From Elysia marginata (taxonomy: Eukaryota > Mollusca > Gastropoda > Plakobranchidae), in assembly GCA_019649035.1 (NCBI GenBank), contig BMAT01004631.1:87334-151333 (forward strand): a stretch of DNA of 64,000 nt, in the 5' to 3' direction. The position numbers and the translations under genes are program-made. This document shows, one piece after another, positions 1-8,827 of the stretch. The notes below the pieces were generated by a model. It was not told the origin of the DNA, did no database searches, and was given only the letters and a program-made list of their open reading frames with translations. Every line of letters starts with the position of its first letter. Positions within the stretch are counted from its first letter, which is position 1.

Positions 1-265
1 GGATAACGATAACGAAAAACCATTTTTCACGAGTTGTTTTGTAAATATTGGTGGAAGGCTTAAATTCAATTTATCCGGTAGTCTGTCTGTCTTAGGCTCT
101 GGGGGGTATGCATTGTCTGTTTTTTCGAAATACGAAGATTTCAAATATAAAAGGGGAATCAGTGGAGGGACTATTAGTAAATATAAAGCAAGAGAGATAC
201 TGCAAAACAACCCTGCTCAGTTCTCTGATTTTGTATGGGATATTACTATGAGATACGAATTCTGA
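1..265 (+). CDS. Outer-membrane beta-barrel protein, C-terminal end (partial)
   Basis: An open frame enters from the left edge (codons start at base 2) and stops at TGA 263-265, leaving about 87 residues. The alternating polar/hydrophobic pattern and the last residues MRYEF, ending in phenylalanine, fit the terminal strand and C-terminal signal of an outer-membrane beta-barrel. The family cannot be named because the N-terminus lies outside the window. A porin-like or TonB-receptor-like barrel are both possible. Confidence 0.55.
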   Translation, partial: DNDNEKPFFTSCFVNIGGRLKFNLSGSLSVLGSGGYALSVFSKYEDFKYKRGISGGTISKYKAREILQNNPAQFSDFVWDITMRYEF

Positions 266-297
266 ATACGAAAGCTTTTTTTGTGAAAACCTAGAAA

Positions 298-645
298 ATG
301 ACTAAAAATAAACTCAATGACCTCAGTAAATTAGGAGGTTTGTGTTATTCAACAGAAGGCGATTTACCTCTAAACAATGATGGTAATTTTGAAGAAAACA
401 GCTATAAAGACCCCCTAGAAGCCCATTTTAGTAAAAAGGGGAGAGCAGGCAAGGTTGTTACCATTATAAAAGGATTTAAAATACAAGAAGTTGCCATAAA
501 AGAAATAGCAAAAGAGCTAAAAGCAAAGTGTGGTGTCGGTGGATCAGTCAAAGGGAACGAAGTGATCATTCAAGGTAATTACCGAGATAAGATCATAAAA
601 ATACTTCAACAAAAGGGCTTTAAAATCAAAAGGGTAGGGGGATAA
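298..645 (+). CDS. SUI1/eIF1-like translation factor (YciH family)
   Basis: This 115-residue protein has a short acidic N-terminal region and then a SUI1 fold from about residue 48: GKVVTIIKGF, an alpha-helical KEIAKELKAKCGVGG segment, and the basic C-terminal strand GFKIKRVGG. The family resembles eukaryotic eIF1, and the bacterial YciH member is reported to act in stringency or fidelity of translation initiation. It follows the barrel gene by about 30 bp and could be co-transcribed. Family assignment is secure from the core motif. The cellular role is known only from homologues. Confidence 0.85.
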   Translation: MTKNKLNDLSKLGGLCYSTEGDLPLNNDGNFEENSYKDPLEAHFSKKGRAGKVVTIIKGFKIQEVAIKEIAKELKAKCGVGGSVKGNEVIIQGNYRDKIIKILQQKGFKIKRVGG

Positions 646-658
646 TAAAGCAATTTAT

Positions 659-1054
659 TTAACTTAGTTTTTCCATTAAATATTGAGGGCATCTTGTAGG
701 TTTCATAAGTGTTTTATCTAAAAATACTAGAGTCGTATCTGCAGTAGTAATTAGTTCCTCAGATTCATTGTACATTTTGTATTGAAATTCTATTTTGGAA
801 GTGGGCATTTTGGCGAGTTTGGTATTTAAAACTAGGACTTCATCATACATAGCGGGCTTTATGTATTTGGTGAAATGAGTCACTACGGGGAGCAAGACGC
901 CCGTATCCTCCATTTTTTTGTAGGACAACCCAATATGCCTTAGCCATTCTACTCTCCCAACTTCAAAATATTGTGCATAATTTCCATAGTACACAAAGCC
1001 CATACGGTCTGTTTCTGCATAACGAACTCTAAATTCGGTAAAATGTTCAAACAT
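659..1054 (-). CDS. Acyl-CoA thioesterase, 4HBT/YbgC family
   Basis: A 131-residue hotdog-fold protein. Near the N-terminus it has RVRYAETDRMGFVYYGNY, with the conserved Asp used in catalysis by YbgC/FadM-type 4-hydroxybenzoyl-CoA thioesterase-like enzymes, followed by the EVGRVEWLR helix. It probably hydrolyses an acyl-CoA thioester in the cytoplasm, but the substrate cannot be read from sequence. It is transcribed away from dnaA, and the 143-bp divergent spacer between them carries a 16-base T tract. A thioesterase beside dnaA is, from memory, a common arrangement in flavobacteria. Confidence 0.85.
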   Translation of the reverse strand: MFEHFTEFRVRYAETDRMGFVYYGNYAQYFEVGRVEWLRHIGLSYKKMEDTGVLLPVVTHFTKYIKPAMYDEVLVLNTKLAKMPTSKIEFQYKMYNESEELITTADTTLVFLDKTLMKPTRCPQYLMEKLS

Positions 1055-1112
1055 AGATATTAAATAATAAGGAGGTTATTTTAACCCAAAAAAACTAAAA
1101 AAACAATAGTCC

Positions 1113-1128
1113 TTTTTTTTTTTTTTTT
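1113..1128 (+). repeat. T16 homopolymer in the dnaA upstream spacer
   Basis: An uninterrupted run of 16 T lies between the thioesterase start and the dnaA start, about 70 bp upstream of dnaA. Runs this long can slip during replication and could vary in length between cells or be miscounted in sequencing. I see no cluster of DnaA boxes in this spacer. Confidence 0.8.
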
Positions 1129-1197
1129 CAAAATTAAGCATGAGATTTGCTATCCATTTTACTAAAAATTGGAGGTAAATTTTAATATCATATTTTA

Positions 1198-2613
1198 ATG
1201 GTTAATGCTCAGAAGGTTTGGGATGGTTGTCTAAAGTTCATAGGGGACAATGTTTCTGAGCAGGTTTTTAAAACTTGGTTTATCCCCATAAAAGTTCTCG
1301 AGATTCAGAACAACACACTAAAAATACAAGTTCCCAGTAAATTTTTCTACGAATGGTTGGAGGAACACTATATAAAGTTGCTAAAGTCTGCTCTAAATAG
1401 AGAACTGGGACCAGGCTTTAAGTTGGTGTACTCTATAAAAATGGAGCATATACCCAATGGGAAATCTCCATTTTCTGAGACCATCCCTAGTGGTGGTAGC
1501 ACTTCAATAGCCCCACAGGAGTTGGCAGGTATTAAGGAATCTGAATTGAGAAATCCTTTTATAAACTCATCTTCGCAAAGACTAGTAATAGAGCCTCAAC
1601 TAAACCTATCACATACTTTTGAGAGTTTTTTGGAAGGTAAGTCTAATAGGACAGCGAGGTCTGTCGGTATGGAGGTCTCTAAAAAACCGGGGGGGACATC
1701 CTTTAATCCGTTATTTATATTTGGAAATGTGGGACTTGGAAAAACACACCTTGCAAACGCAATAGGTCTAGAGGCTAAGGAGAGGTATCCAGATAAAGTT
1801 GTATTATATGTCTCTTCCGATAAGTTCACGCAACAGTATGGGGAAGCTATTCTAAGGAAAAGTAGAAATAGCTTTATCCATTTCTATCAAATGATAGATG
1901 TATTAATAGTAGATGACATTCAATTACTATCTGGTAAATCTGGTACACAAGATGTTTTCTTTCACATATACAACCATTTACATCAACACGGAAAGCAAGT
2001 AGTTTTTACATCAGACAAGCCTCCTGTAGAACTTCAAGACATCGAGTCTCGGCTGTTGTCTAGATTCAAATGGGGCGTTGCTACGGAGTTGGAGCCTCCT
2101 GATTTTAATATGCGCGTGAGCATCCTAAAAAATAAACTTTACAGGGATGGTCTAGAAATAGATAGCACGGTATTGGAGTACATCGCTGAAAATGTAAAAA
2201 GTAGTATTCGGGAGTTGGAGGGTGTAGCCCTCTCACTAGTTGCAAAATCTTCTTTCCAAAACAAAGATATTGATATGGATTTGGTGAGAAAAACCGTAGC
2301 GAATTATGTGAAAAATTCAAAAAGAGAAATCACAGTAGACCTTATTAAGACTACTGTCGCTGACCATTTTGGTCTGAATATAGCAGATATTCTCTCTAAG
2401 TCTAGAAAAAGAGACATCGCTCAAGCACGTCAAATAGCAATGTACTTTGCTAAGAAAATGACTAAGAAGTCTCTGGTCTCCATTGGTCAGGAAGTAGGGA
2501 AGAGGGACCACGCCACTGTACTCCATGCCTGCAAAACTGTCATCAACCTCTGTGAGACAGACAGGCAATTTAAAAGAGACACAGACGCTATAAAAAATAA
2601 ACTGACAAAGTAA
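1198..2613 (+). CDS. dnaA: Chromosomal replication initiator DnaA
   Basis: A 471-residue protein of normal family length. Domain I covers residues 1 to about 80, followed by a variable linker to about 135. The AAA+ domain has Walker A GNVGLGKT at 176-183 and Walker B LIVDD at 236-240. The C-terminal DNA-binding domain carries the signature GKRDHATVLHACKTV, which reads the DnaA box. It binds ATP and opens the origin. The ATG at 1198 gives the expected N-terminus (MVNAQKVWDGCLKFI). No cluster of DnaA boxes is visible beside the gene, so the origin is not evident in this window. Confidence 0.98.
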   Translation: MVNAQKVWDGCLKFIGDNVSEQVFKTWFIPIKVLEIQNNTLKIQVPSKFFYEWLEEHYIKLLKSALNRELGPGFKLVYSIKMEHIPNGKSPFSETIPSGGSTSIAPQELAGIKESELRNPFINSSSQRLVIEPQLNLSHTFESFLEGKSNRTARSVGMEVSKKPGGTSFNPLFIFGNVGLGKTHLANAIGLEAKERYPDKVVLYVSSDKFTQQYGEAILRKSRNSFIHFYQMIDVLIVDDIQLLSGKSGTQDVFFHIYNHLHQHGKQVVFTSDKPPVELQDIESRLLSRFKWGVATELEPPDFNMRVSILKNKLYRDGLEIDSTVLEYIAENVKSSIRELEGVALSLVAKSSFQNKDIDMDLVRKTVANYVKNSKREITVDLIKTTVADHFGLNIADILSKSRKRDIAQARQIAMYFAKKMTKKSLVSIGQEVGKRDHATVLHACKTVINLCETDRQFKRDTDAIKNKLTK

Positions 2614-2624
2614 CTTCCTTGAGT

Positions 2625-3026
2625 ATGATTCCCAAGACTAAGATATTGGTGGTTTGTCTTGGTAATATATGTAGGTCGCCCTTAGCAGAAGGTATATTAA
2701 AGTCTAAACTAGGTGGTAATGAGGAGGCAAGAAGAGACCACGGAATAGATATTTCTAACCAAAAAGCAAGGGTATTTACAAGCAATGACTTTAAGGATTT
2801 TGAATATATCTATGACTATGGACAGTTCTAACTTTTTTCATATTCTACAATTAGCTAAAATAGATAGTGATAGAAATAAAGTAAACTTAATTTTAGACAA
2901 GCTAGAAGAAATTGAAACAAATGAAGTGCCCAGATCCTTATCATGGTGGTAAAAGAGGGCTTTAGAAAGGTTTATGATATGTTAGAACGAGCCTGTGAAG
3001 TTATAAATGGCAAACTCAAAAAATAA
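2625..3026 (+). pseudogene. Low-molecular-weight protein-tyrosine phosphatase, decayed
   Basis: Beginning 11 bp after dnaA, ATG 2625 opens a protein with the P-loop VCLGNICRSPLAEG (CX5R-S), the LMW-PTP signature. The frame stops at 2829-2831 after about 69 residues, against roughly 150 for the family. Homology continues in other frames: TMDSSNFF then LQLAKIDSDRNKVNLILD at about 2815-2890, the catalytic-acid motif DPYHGG at about 2932-2949, and GFRKVYDMLERACEVINGK at about 2957-3011, ending at TAA 3024-3026. The segment between KLGG and DHGIDISNQKARVF is also shorter than in family members. At least three frameshifts plus an internal deletion make an active enzyme unlikely. Confidence 0.85.
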
Positions 3027-3130
3027 AAATTTTATGAAAGGAGTAGAGCAGATAATACAAAAAAGGAATAGAATTAAAGGAAGAACCAAATCTCTATTTT
3101 ACATAATGTAAATTATCGATTATTTATAAA

Positions 3131-5632
3131 CTATTTTTTATTTCCCTGAATTAAACCACTCTTAACGCGCTTTATTTTTCCTTTTGCTACCTGATTTCCA
3201 AGCGCACTAATTCCCTTTACGGTGATAAATTCTTCCAAAATTATTTTTCTATTAGGCTTAGCCGTTTTATTTCTCGGTTTTATGTATTCTATTTCTACCA
3301 CAGGGCTTTTTTCGGTGGATATCCATTCCAAATTAGAGTCATGATGAGCAGTGATTATTTTTTCTTCCTTTTCTAATTTTTCTATAAGAAATCGCTTGGC
3401 AAAGCACTGCTTTTTATTTCCGTCATAGTAAATGGCTGATATTATTTTTTCAGGATTCCACTTTTCTACTACCACAGCGTCTTTTTCTATAAATGTCGTA
3501 AATTCTGGAAGTACTGTCCTTAATATTCCTGATTTGGAGATGATAAGCACTCTATCTTTTTCAGAAAATTTCCCTAAAAGTACTCCCCTTTTCTGATTAT
3601 TTAGTCTTTGTGTAGTTTTATCATACCAAAAAGACCTTTCTATTGTCTCAACCTTTCGCTTTTCCTTTACAGTAATTTTTTTGATAGGGTATTTAGAAAA
3701 TAGATTCCCCCTCACTTGTCGCCCTTTGATATCTATTTGGGAAAAATCTACATCCCAGTTGACATTTTTCACCTTCCCCGTTTGTCGTAAATACACACTG
3801 ACTACTTCTGTCTCCCTATTAGGATTGGCAGAAAAATAAAGTACTTTGGAATTAGCCCCCCCTTGGGTTAAGTCATACTCTTTATCTCGTGTGATACCCG
3901 ATACAAAGAATCGTTTGATATAACTCCTACCTCCCTTACCACCTTCGTAAATCATATTGTAAGTGGTCTGTCTATCTCCCTTTTTGAAAATATCTATGTG
4001 GATTATATCCTTGCAAATAAATTGCTTGTCGGTTATTTTTGATACCATCATTTTCCCTGATTGGGTGAAGGTGATAATGTTGTCTATATCGCTACAATTA
4101 CAAACGAACTCATCTTTTTTGAGTGCTGTTCCCACAAATCCTTCTTTTCTATTGACAAATAGTTTGGCGTTTTTCATCACGACCTTTGTAGCTTCTATAT
4201 CGTCAAAAACAATTATTTTGGTTGCCCTTTTTTTGTCTTTTCCATATTTTTTCTTGAGTTCATTAAAGTATGCTATAGCGAAGTCTATAAGGTTTTTGAG
4301 GTGATACTCTATCTGTTGCATTTCCTCCTCTACAGACTCTATCTTTTGGTTGGCTTTATTAGCATCAAACTTTGATATTCTCTTGATTTTTATCTCCGTC
4401 AATTTTATAATATCTTCTTCTGTAACGGCTCTTTTCAGTTTTTTTATGTGAGGTTTTAAGCCTTCATCAATCGCATTTATAACCCCTTGCCAAGAGTCCT
4501 GATTTTCTATATCTCTATAGATTCTATGCGCTATAAAAATTCGCTCTAATGATAAAAAATGCCACTGTTGTTCTAGTTCTTCTAGTTGAATTTCTAACTC
4601 TCTTTTTAGCAGTTCAACCGTATGGTCTGTAGACTTTTTTAGCACCTCCGAAACACCTATAAAAAGGGGCTTATTATCCTCTATAACACACCCCAGAGGA
4701 GAAATATTAACTTCACAAGAGGTAAATGCATACAAGGCTGCTATGGTCTTATCAGGGGATACCCCAGAAGGCAAATGCACTAATATTTCCACTTCAGCTG
4801 AGGTATTGTCCTCTATCTTATTGATTTTTATCTTTCCCTTGTCGTTGGCCTTTAGTATAGAGTCTATCAGTGTAGAGGTATTTGTAGAAAAGGGGATTTC
4901 TTTAATGACAAGGGTTTTCCTGTCTAAAATTTCTATTTTGGCTCTCACACGGACACGCCCTCCCCTTTTCCCATCATTATACTGGCTGACATCTAAAATA
5001 CCTCCGGTGAGGAAATCTGGATATAGATCAAATGATTTCCCTTTTAGGTGTTTTACAGAAGCGTCTATCAGTTCATTAAAGTTATGAGGTAATATTTTTG
5101 TAGAGAGCCCCACAGCAATCCCCTCAGCACCTTGTACCAAAAGCAATGGAAATTTAATGGGCAAATTTATAGGTTCTTTTTTGCGTCCATCATAGCTGAG
5201 TTGCCAATGCGTTACTTTTGGACTAAAAACCACATCACTTGCAAATTTAGAGAGCCTTGCTTCAATGTATCTAGAGGCCGCTGCGCTGTCACCGGTAAAG
5301 ATATTACCCCAGTTCCCCTGCATATCTATCAGCAGTTCTTTTTGTCCCATTTGCGTCATGGCATCGGCAATGCTTACATCTCCATGGGGGTGGTACTGCA
5401 TTGTATGCCCAACGATATTAGCTACCTTATTGTAACGCCCATCGTCTAGCTCTTTCATAGCATGGAGTATACGCCTTTGTACTGGCTTTAGACCATCTGC
5501 AATAGCTGGAATAGCACGCTCTAAAATAACATAAGAGGCGTAATCTAAAAACCAATTTTGGTACATGCCCCCGACTTTGGTGATAGAGCCATTGGAACCG
5601 TCGTGTGACTCTAATAAAAATTTATTTTCCAT
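3131..5632 (-). CDS. parC: DNA topoisomerase IV (type IIA) subunit A
   Basis: An 833-residue type IIA topoisomerase A subunit. The breakage-reunion domain occupies about residues 20-470, with the catalytic tyrosine in AAASRYIEARL (Tyr122) and the upstream HPHGD and QGNWGN motifs. The rest forms a divergent C-terminal DNA-wrapping region ending in lysine-rich sequence. It cuts and rejoins DNA as part of an A2B2 enzyme that unlinks daughter chromosomes. ATG at 5632 lies 3 bp after the parE stop, so the two form an operon. ParC is preferred over GyrA because of the ParE-type partner and the lack of an obvious GyrA-box. Confidence 0.92.
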   Translation of the reverse strand: MENKFLLESHDGSNGSITKVGGMYQNWFLDYASYVILERAIPAIADGLKPVQRRILHAMKELDDGRYNKVANIVGHTMQYHPHGDVSIADAMTQMGQKELLIDMQGNWGNIFTGDSAAASRYIEARLSKFASDVVFSPKVTHWQLSYDGRKKEPINLPIKFPLLLVQGAEGIAVGLSTKILPHNFNELIDASVKHLKGKSFDLYPDFLTGGILDVSQYNDGKRGGRVRVRAKIEILDRKTLVIKEIPFSTNTSTLIDSILKANDKGKIKINKIEDNTSAEVEILVHLPSGVSPDKTIAALYAFTSCEVNISPLGCVIEDNKPLFIGVSEVLKKSTDHTVELLKRELEIQLEELEQQWHFLSLERIFIAHRIYRDIENQDSWQGVINAIDEGLKPHIKKLKRAVTEEDIIKLTEIKIKRISKFDANKANQKIESVEEEMQQIEYHLKNLIDFAIAYFNELKKKYGKDKKRATKIIVFDDIEATKVVMKNAKLFVNRKEGFVGTALKKDEFVCNCSDIDNIITFTQSGKMMVSKITDKQFICKDIIHIDIFKKGDRQTTYNMIYEGGKGGRSYIKRFFVSGITRDKEYDLTQGGANSKVLYFSANPNRETEVVSVYLRQTGKVKNVNWDVDFSQIDIKGRQVRGNLFSKYPIKKITVKEKRKVETIERSFWYDKTTQRLNNQKRGVLLGKFSEKDRVLIISKSGILRTVLPEFTTFIEKDAVVVEKWNPEKIISAIYYDGNKKQCFAKRFLIEKLEKEEKIITAHHDSNLEWISTEKSPVVEIEYIKPRNKTAKPNRKIILEEFITVKGISALGNQVAKGKIKRVKSGLIQGNKK

Positions 5633-5635
5633 AGA

Positions 5636-7501
5636 TTAATTCATCAACTCCTCAGCGGTATCCAACTCTACCTTTAAGTTATTGATAATAAACTGTTGGC
5701 GTTCAACTGTATTTTTACCCATATAAAATTCTAATATTTGTTCAATGCTTGTTGCCTTGTCCATCATCACGGGGTCTAAACGAATATCCTCCCCAATAAA
5801 GTGCTTGAACTCATCGGGGGAAATTTCTCCAAGCCCTTTAAATCTAGTTATTTCAGGGGAAGTGCCCATTTTTTTTATGGCCTCCCTGCGTTCATCATCA
5901 GAATAGCAGTAGATAGTTTCCTTTTTGTTTCTAACCCTAAACAAAGGCGTTTGTAATACATAGAGATGCCCCTCCTTGATTAGCTCTGGGAAAAAGTTTA
6001 AAAAAAAGGTGATGATAAGCAGACGTATGTGCATCCCATCTACATCGGCATCAGTTGCGATAACAATGTTGTTATATCTGAGGTTGTCAAATGAATCTTC
6101 AATATTTAAAGCAGATTGTAGCAAGTTAAATTCTTCATTTTCATAAACAATCTTTTTGCTCATATTATAAGTATTCAAGGGCTTACCTCTCAAACTAAAT
6201 ACGGCTTGGGTATTGACATCTCTGGACTTGGTGATAGAGCCACTTGCAGAATCTCCCTCGGTTATAAAAAGAGTAGTCTCCAATGCTCTATTATGTCTTG
6301 TATCGGTCAAATGTACGCGACAGTCTCTCAATTTTTTGTTGTGAAGATTTGCCTTTTTTGCCCTTTCCTTTGCCAATTTTCGTATTCCTGAAAGTTCTTT
6401 TCGCTCTTTCTCTGCCATCAATATTTTTTGCCTAATGGCCTGTGCTAATTCGGTGTTTTTGTGTAAGTAATTGTCCAAATGTGTCTTGACAAAGTCCATA
6501 ATGTAAGCCCTTACCGAAGGTAATTTGCCACCCATATCTGTAGAACCCAGCTTGGTTTTGGTTTGGCTTTCAAAGATAGGTTCCATTACCTTTATTGACA
6601 CAGCTGATATGATAGATTTTTTGATGTCAGAAGGGTCAAAATTTTTGTTGAAAAACTCTCGTATAGTTTTCACAAGTGCCTCTTTAAAAGCATTGAGGTG
6701 CGTCCCGCCCTGTGTGGTATTTTGGCCGTTTACAAAAGAGTGATATGTTTCGCTGTACTGCGTTTTACTATGGGTAATAGCCACCTCTATGTCCCCCCCT
6801 TTCAAATGGATAATAGGGTATGCCATATCATCCTCATTACTGTAATCGAGTAACAAATCTTTCAATCCATTTTCTGAAAAATATGTAGATCCATTAAAGT
6901 GAATACTCAAATTAGGATTGAGGTAAACATAGTTTTTGAGCATTTTCTCTACATATTCTAACCGAAACCGGTAATTCTTAAAAATACTCTGGTCAGGAAT
7001 GAATGATATTTTAGTACCTTGCTTTTCTTTACAAGCACTATCCTCTATGGTGTGCTCCAAATTGCCATTTTTAAAAATAGCCATCTTGGATTTCCCTCCC
7101 CTAATTGATAACACCTCAAAAGTTTTAGAAAGTGCATTGACTGCTTTTGTTCCCACCCCATTGAGTCCAACAGATTTTTTAAATGCTCTTGTATCATACT
7201 TCCCTCCGGTATTCATTTTTGATACCACATCTACCAACTTCCCAAGGGGGATCCCCCTTCCGTAGTCTCTTATACTTACGCCCCCTTCATCGTCTATATT
7301 TACATCTATGTTACTTCCAGCCCCCATAACAAATTCATCGATGCTATTGTCTATAATTTCTTTTAGGAGGATATAAATGCCATCATCTGCAGAAGAACCA
7401 TCGCCCAACTTACCGATATACATACCGGGACGCATACGAATATGCTCCCTCCAATCTAGGGACTTTATGTGTTCTTCTGTGTATCTCGTAGTATTTGGCA
7501 T
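5636..7501 (-). CDS. parE: DNA topoisomerase IV subunit B
   Basis: The ATPase subunit of topoisomerase IV, 621 residues from ATG 7501. An upstream in-frame ATG at 7519 would place the start inside a -7 promoter motif, so [13 protein letters not shown] is preferred. The GHKL ATP-binding domain contains [14 protein letters not shown] and GRGIPLG. The TOPRIM metal-binding motifs are [10 protein letters not shown] and [12 protein letters not shown], and the C-terminus has [12 protein letters not shown]. The length and the motif [19 protein letters not shown] fit ParE rather than GyrB. It is first in the parE-parC operon. Confidence 0.93.
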   Translation of the reverse strand: MPNTTRYTEEHIKSLDWREHIRMRPGMYIGKLGDGSSADDGIYILLKEIIDNSIDEFVMGAGSNIDVNIDDEGGVSIRDYGRGIPLGKLVDVVSKMNTGGKYDTRAFKKSVGLNGVGTKAVNALSKTFEVLSIRGGKSKMAIFKNGNLEHTIEDSACKEKQGTKISFIPDQSIFKNYRFRLEYVEKMLKNYVYLNPNLSIHFNGSTYFSENGLKDLLLDYSNEDDMAYPIIHLKGGDIEVAITHSKTQYSETYHSFVNGQNTTQGGTHLNAFKEALVKTIREFFNKNFDPSDIKKSIISAVSIKVMEPIFESQTKTKLGSTDMGGKLPSVRAYIMDFVKTHLDNYLHKNTELAQAIRQKILMAEKERKELSGIRKLAKERAKKANLHNKKLRDCRVHLTDTRHNRALETTLFITEGDSASGSITKSRDVNTQAVFSLRGKPLNTYNMSKKIVYENEEFNLLQSALNIEDSFDNLRYNNIVIATDADVDGMHIRLLIITFFLNFFPELIKEGHLYVLQTPLFRVRNKKETIYCYSDDERREAIKKMGTSPEITRFKGLGEISPDEFKHFIGEDIRLDPVMMDKATSIEQILEFYMGKNTVERQQFIINNLKVELDTAEELMN

Positions 7502-7516
7502 GCTATTTTGGGAATG

Positions 7517-7524
7517 CAAATATA
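7517..7524 (-). promoter_or_regulatory. Putative parE promoter, -7 element
   Basis: On the minus strand this reads TATATTTG, an exact match to the Bacteroidota -7 consensus TAnnTTTG, 15 bp before ATG 7501. No good -33 TTTG lies at the usual 19-21 bp spacing, so the call rests on one element plus position. Confidence 0.45.
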
Positions 7525-7671
7525 TGCTAAGTTCAATTAGTTAAGATAGTGGTAGTACGAAAAAATTCAACTAGCAGTAAAAAAATAAGGCGAACTAATA
7601 GACTACTACACTTTAGTTTTAAATATTTTTGTTTTTTTATTCTATTTACTAAATTATTAAACTTTTTTTAT

Positions 7672-7701
7672 TAAAGAAATATTTTGAATAATATTTCTTT
7701 A
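7672..7701. repeat. AT-only palindrome (possible terminator)
   Basis: Two perfect 12-nt arms, TAAAGAAATATT and AATATTTCTTTA, surround a 6-nt loop. The stem has little G or C and no strong flanking T run. It lies between the parE promoter and the LRR remnant. It could end transcription leaving the R-M/LRR side, but the AT-only stem makes this weak. Confidence 0.4.
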
Positions 7702-7963
7702 CATAAACATCTAGAAAGGATTTTAAAGTGTAATAACAGCAATTTTCCCAAAGGGCTTTAGCAATAATTTTGATTCAGAAAGGGTTATTTTTAATCTATT
7801 TATAAATTAGGTCTGCAAGTTGTCGGGTATTGATACGGACACAACGAACTACCTTTTTAATGAAACCGAAAAAAGAAGAATAAAGACCACAGCCTCCTAA
7901 AAATGATATTTACAAAAAAGCACCAAATACAGACTTAAAAAGCCTTGCAGCTTTTATTGTTGC

Positions 7964-8190
7964 GCAACAAAGTTAACTCCTGAAGGGACCCCACTTTTCC
8001 ACTTATTTAGATAATCTGTCTCGCTAGGATAGTATATCGTTTCTAAACTTTCAGGAAATGTGGAAAAAGTCCCTATACCTGTTGGTGGTTGTTGCCCGTA
8101 GGCAAGAACCACCTCAGTTAATGGATTTTAACTAAAAGCGTGATTTCCAATACTCTTTACACTATTAGGAATTACAAGGCTCATCAATTT
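7964..8190 (-). pseudogene. 3' remnant of a BspA-like leucine-rich-repeat lipoprotein gene
   Basis: Read on the minus strand from about 8190, this encodes one LRR unit (SLVIPNSVKSIGNHAFS, then an in-frame TAA) and then a C-terminal cap beginning NPLTEVVLAYGQQPPTGIG and ending GVPSGVNFVAQQ at TAA 7964-7966. The cap matches, with changes, the end of the intact LRR protein at 48920-49954 (LTTVVVTRRQPPLTGIG ... GEVPSGVQFIAQ). No start or upstream repeats are present. The R-M module occupies the side where the rest of the gene should be. The fragment is dead by truncation and by the internal stop. Confidence 0.8.
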
Positions 8191-8827
8191 CTTTTAATCT
8201 GACAAATTTTTTTATCCTTAAATCAGGAGCATTTTCATAATATTTTAGACCGAAACTAGCACTTCTTAAATATTTTCCAACTTCGTCGCCATTGGGATAT
8301 TGTTTTTGTAATTGATATTTTAGCCTAGTTACAAATTTATCGTAATTGAATTTAAAGGAAAAGATATAAATCAATCTTCCTTCTATGAATCCAGCTACAA
8401 GCATGGTTGGGTTTTCTTGTTTATGACGGTCAAGTTTTTTCCAAGAATAATCTGTGAAATTTCCCCTACCATCTAATTTTTTGTTTCCTCCATTGTTACG
8501 AATATTGATATTTTTAGGTTTAGCTTCACAAAACTCTTTTTTATTGCTAAAAGTTAAGTGTCTGTATCCATTATATCCTATTTTTTCTTCCAATGGTATA
8601 AAACCACTTAAATAAACAACTAAAAACTCTCTTAATGTTGAAGAGTTTTTGTCATTAAAATATTGCGTAATTAAGTCCAACAGGATCGACACAACATTAG
8701 ATTTAGACTTGGAGTTAAGTAGACTTAAAACATCTCCATGATTTTTTGTTCCGTAAGCTTCAATTAACTCTAAAAGATCATTATTCATTGCGCCACAGAC
8801 TTTTTTGTTTGGATTTATATTCTCCAT
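8165..8827 (-). CDS. Probable type II restriction endonuclease (unrecognised family)
   Basis: The reading frame has 220 residues from ATG 8827. The alternative ATG at 8788 (MNNDLLELIEAYG) would cut the overlap with the methyltransferase to 8 bp and may be the true start. I do not recognise a close family. EFCEAKPKN at residues 99-106 has the E-x-K core of PD-(D/E)xK nucleases, with acidic residues (LEEK, 79-82) about 20 residues before it. The call comes mainly from its position directly behind a modification methyltransferase. The last 8 or so residues (about KEIDEPCNS) are encoded by DNA that reads as LRR in another frame, so the natural C-terminus may be lost or changed. Confidence 0.6.
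   Translation of the reverse strand: MENINPNKKVCGAMNNDLLELIEAYGTKNHGDVLSLLNSKSKSNVVSILLDLITQYFNDKNSSTLREFLVVYLSGFIPLEEKIGYNGYRHLTFSNKKEFCEAKPKNINIRNNGGNKKLDGRGNFTDYSWKKLDRHKQENPTMLVAGFIEGRLIYIFSFKFNYDKFVTRLKYQLQKQYPNGDEVGKYLRSASFGLKYYENAPDLRIKKFVRLKEIDEPCNS

Noticed and set aside
1276-1290. TTATCCCCA in the dnaA coding region as a DnaA box
   Set aside because: Single imperfect match inside coding sequence, with no cluster nearby.
3963-4304. Hydrophobic 113-codon frame antisense to parC
   Set aside because: Hydrophobicity arises from reading AT-rich lysine codons backwards; no motif or context supports it.
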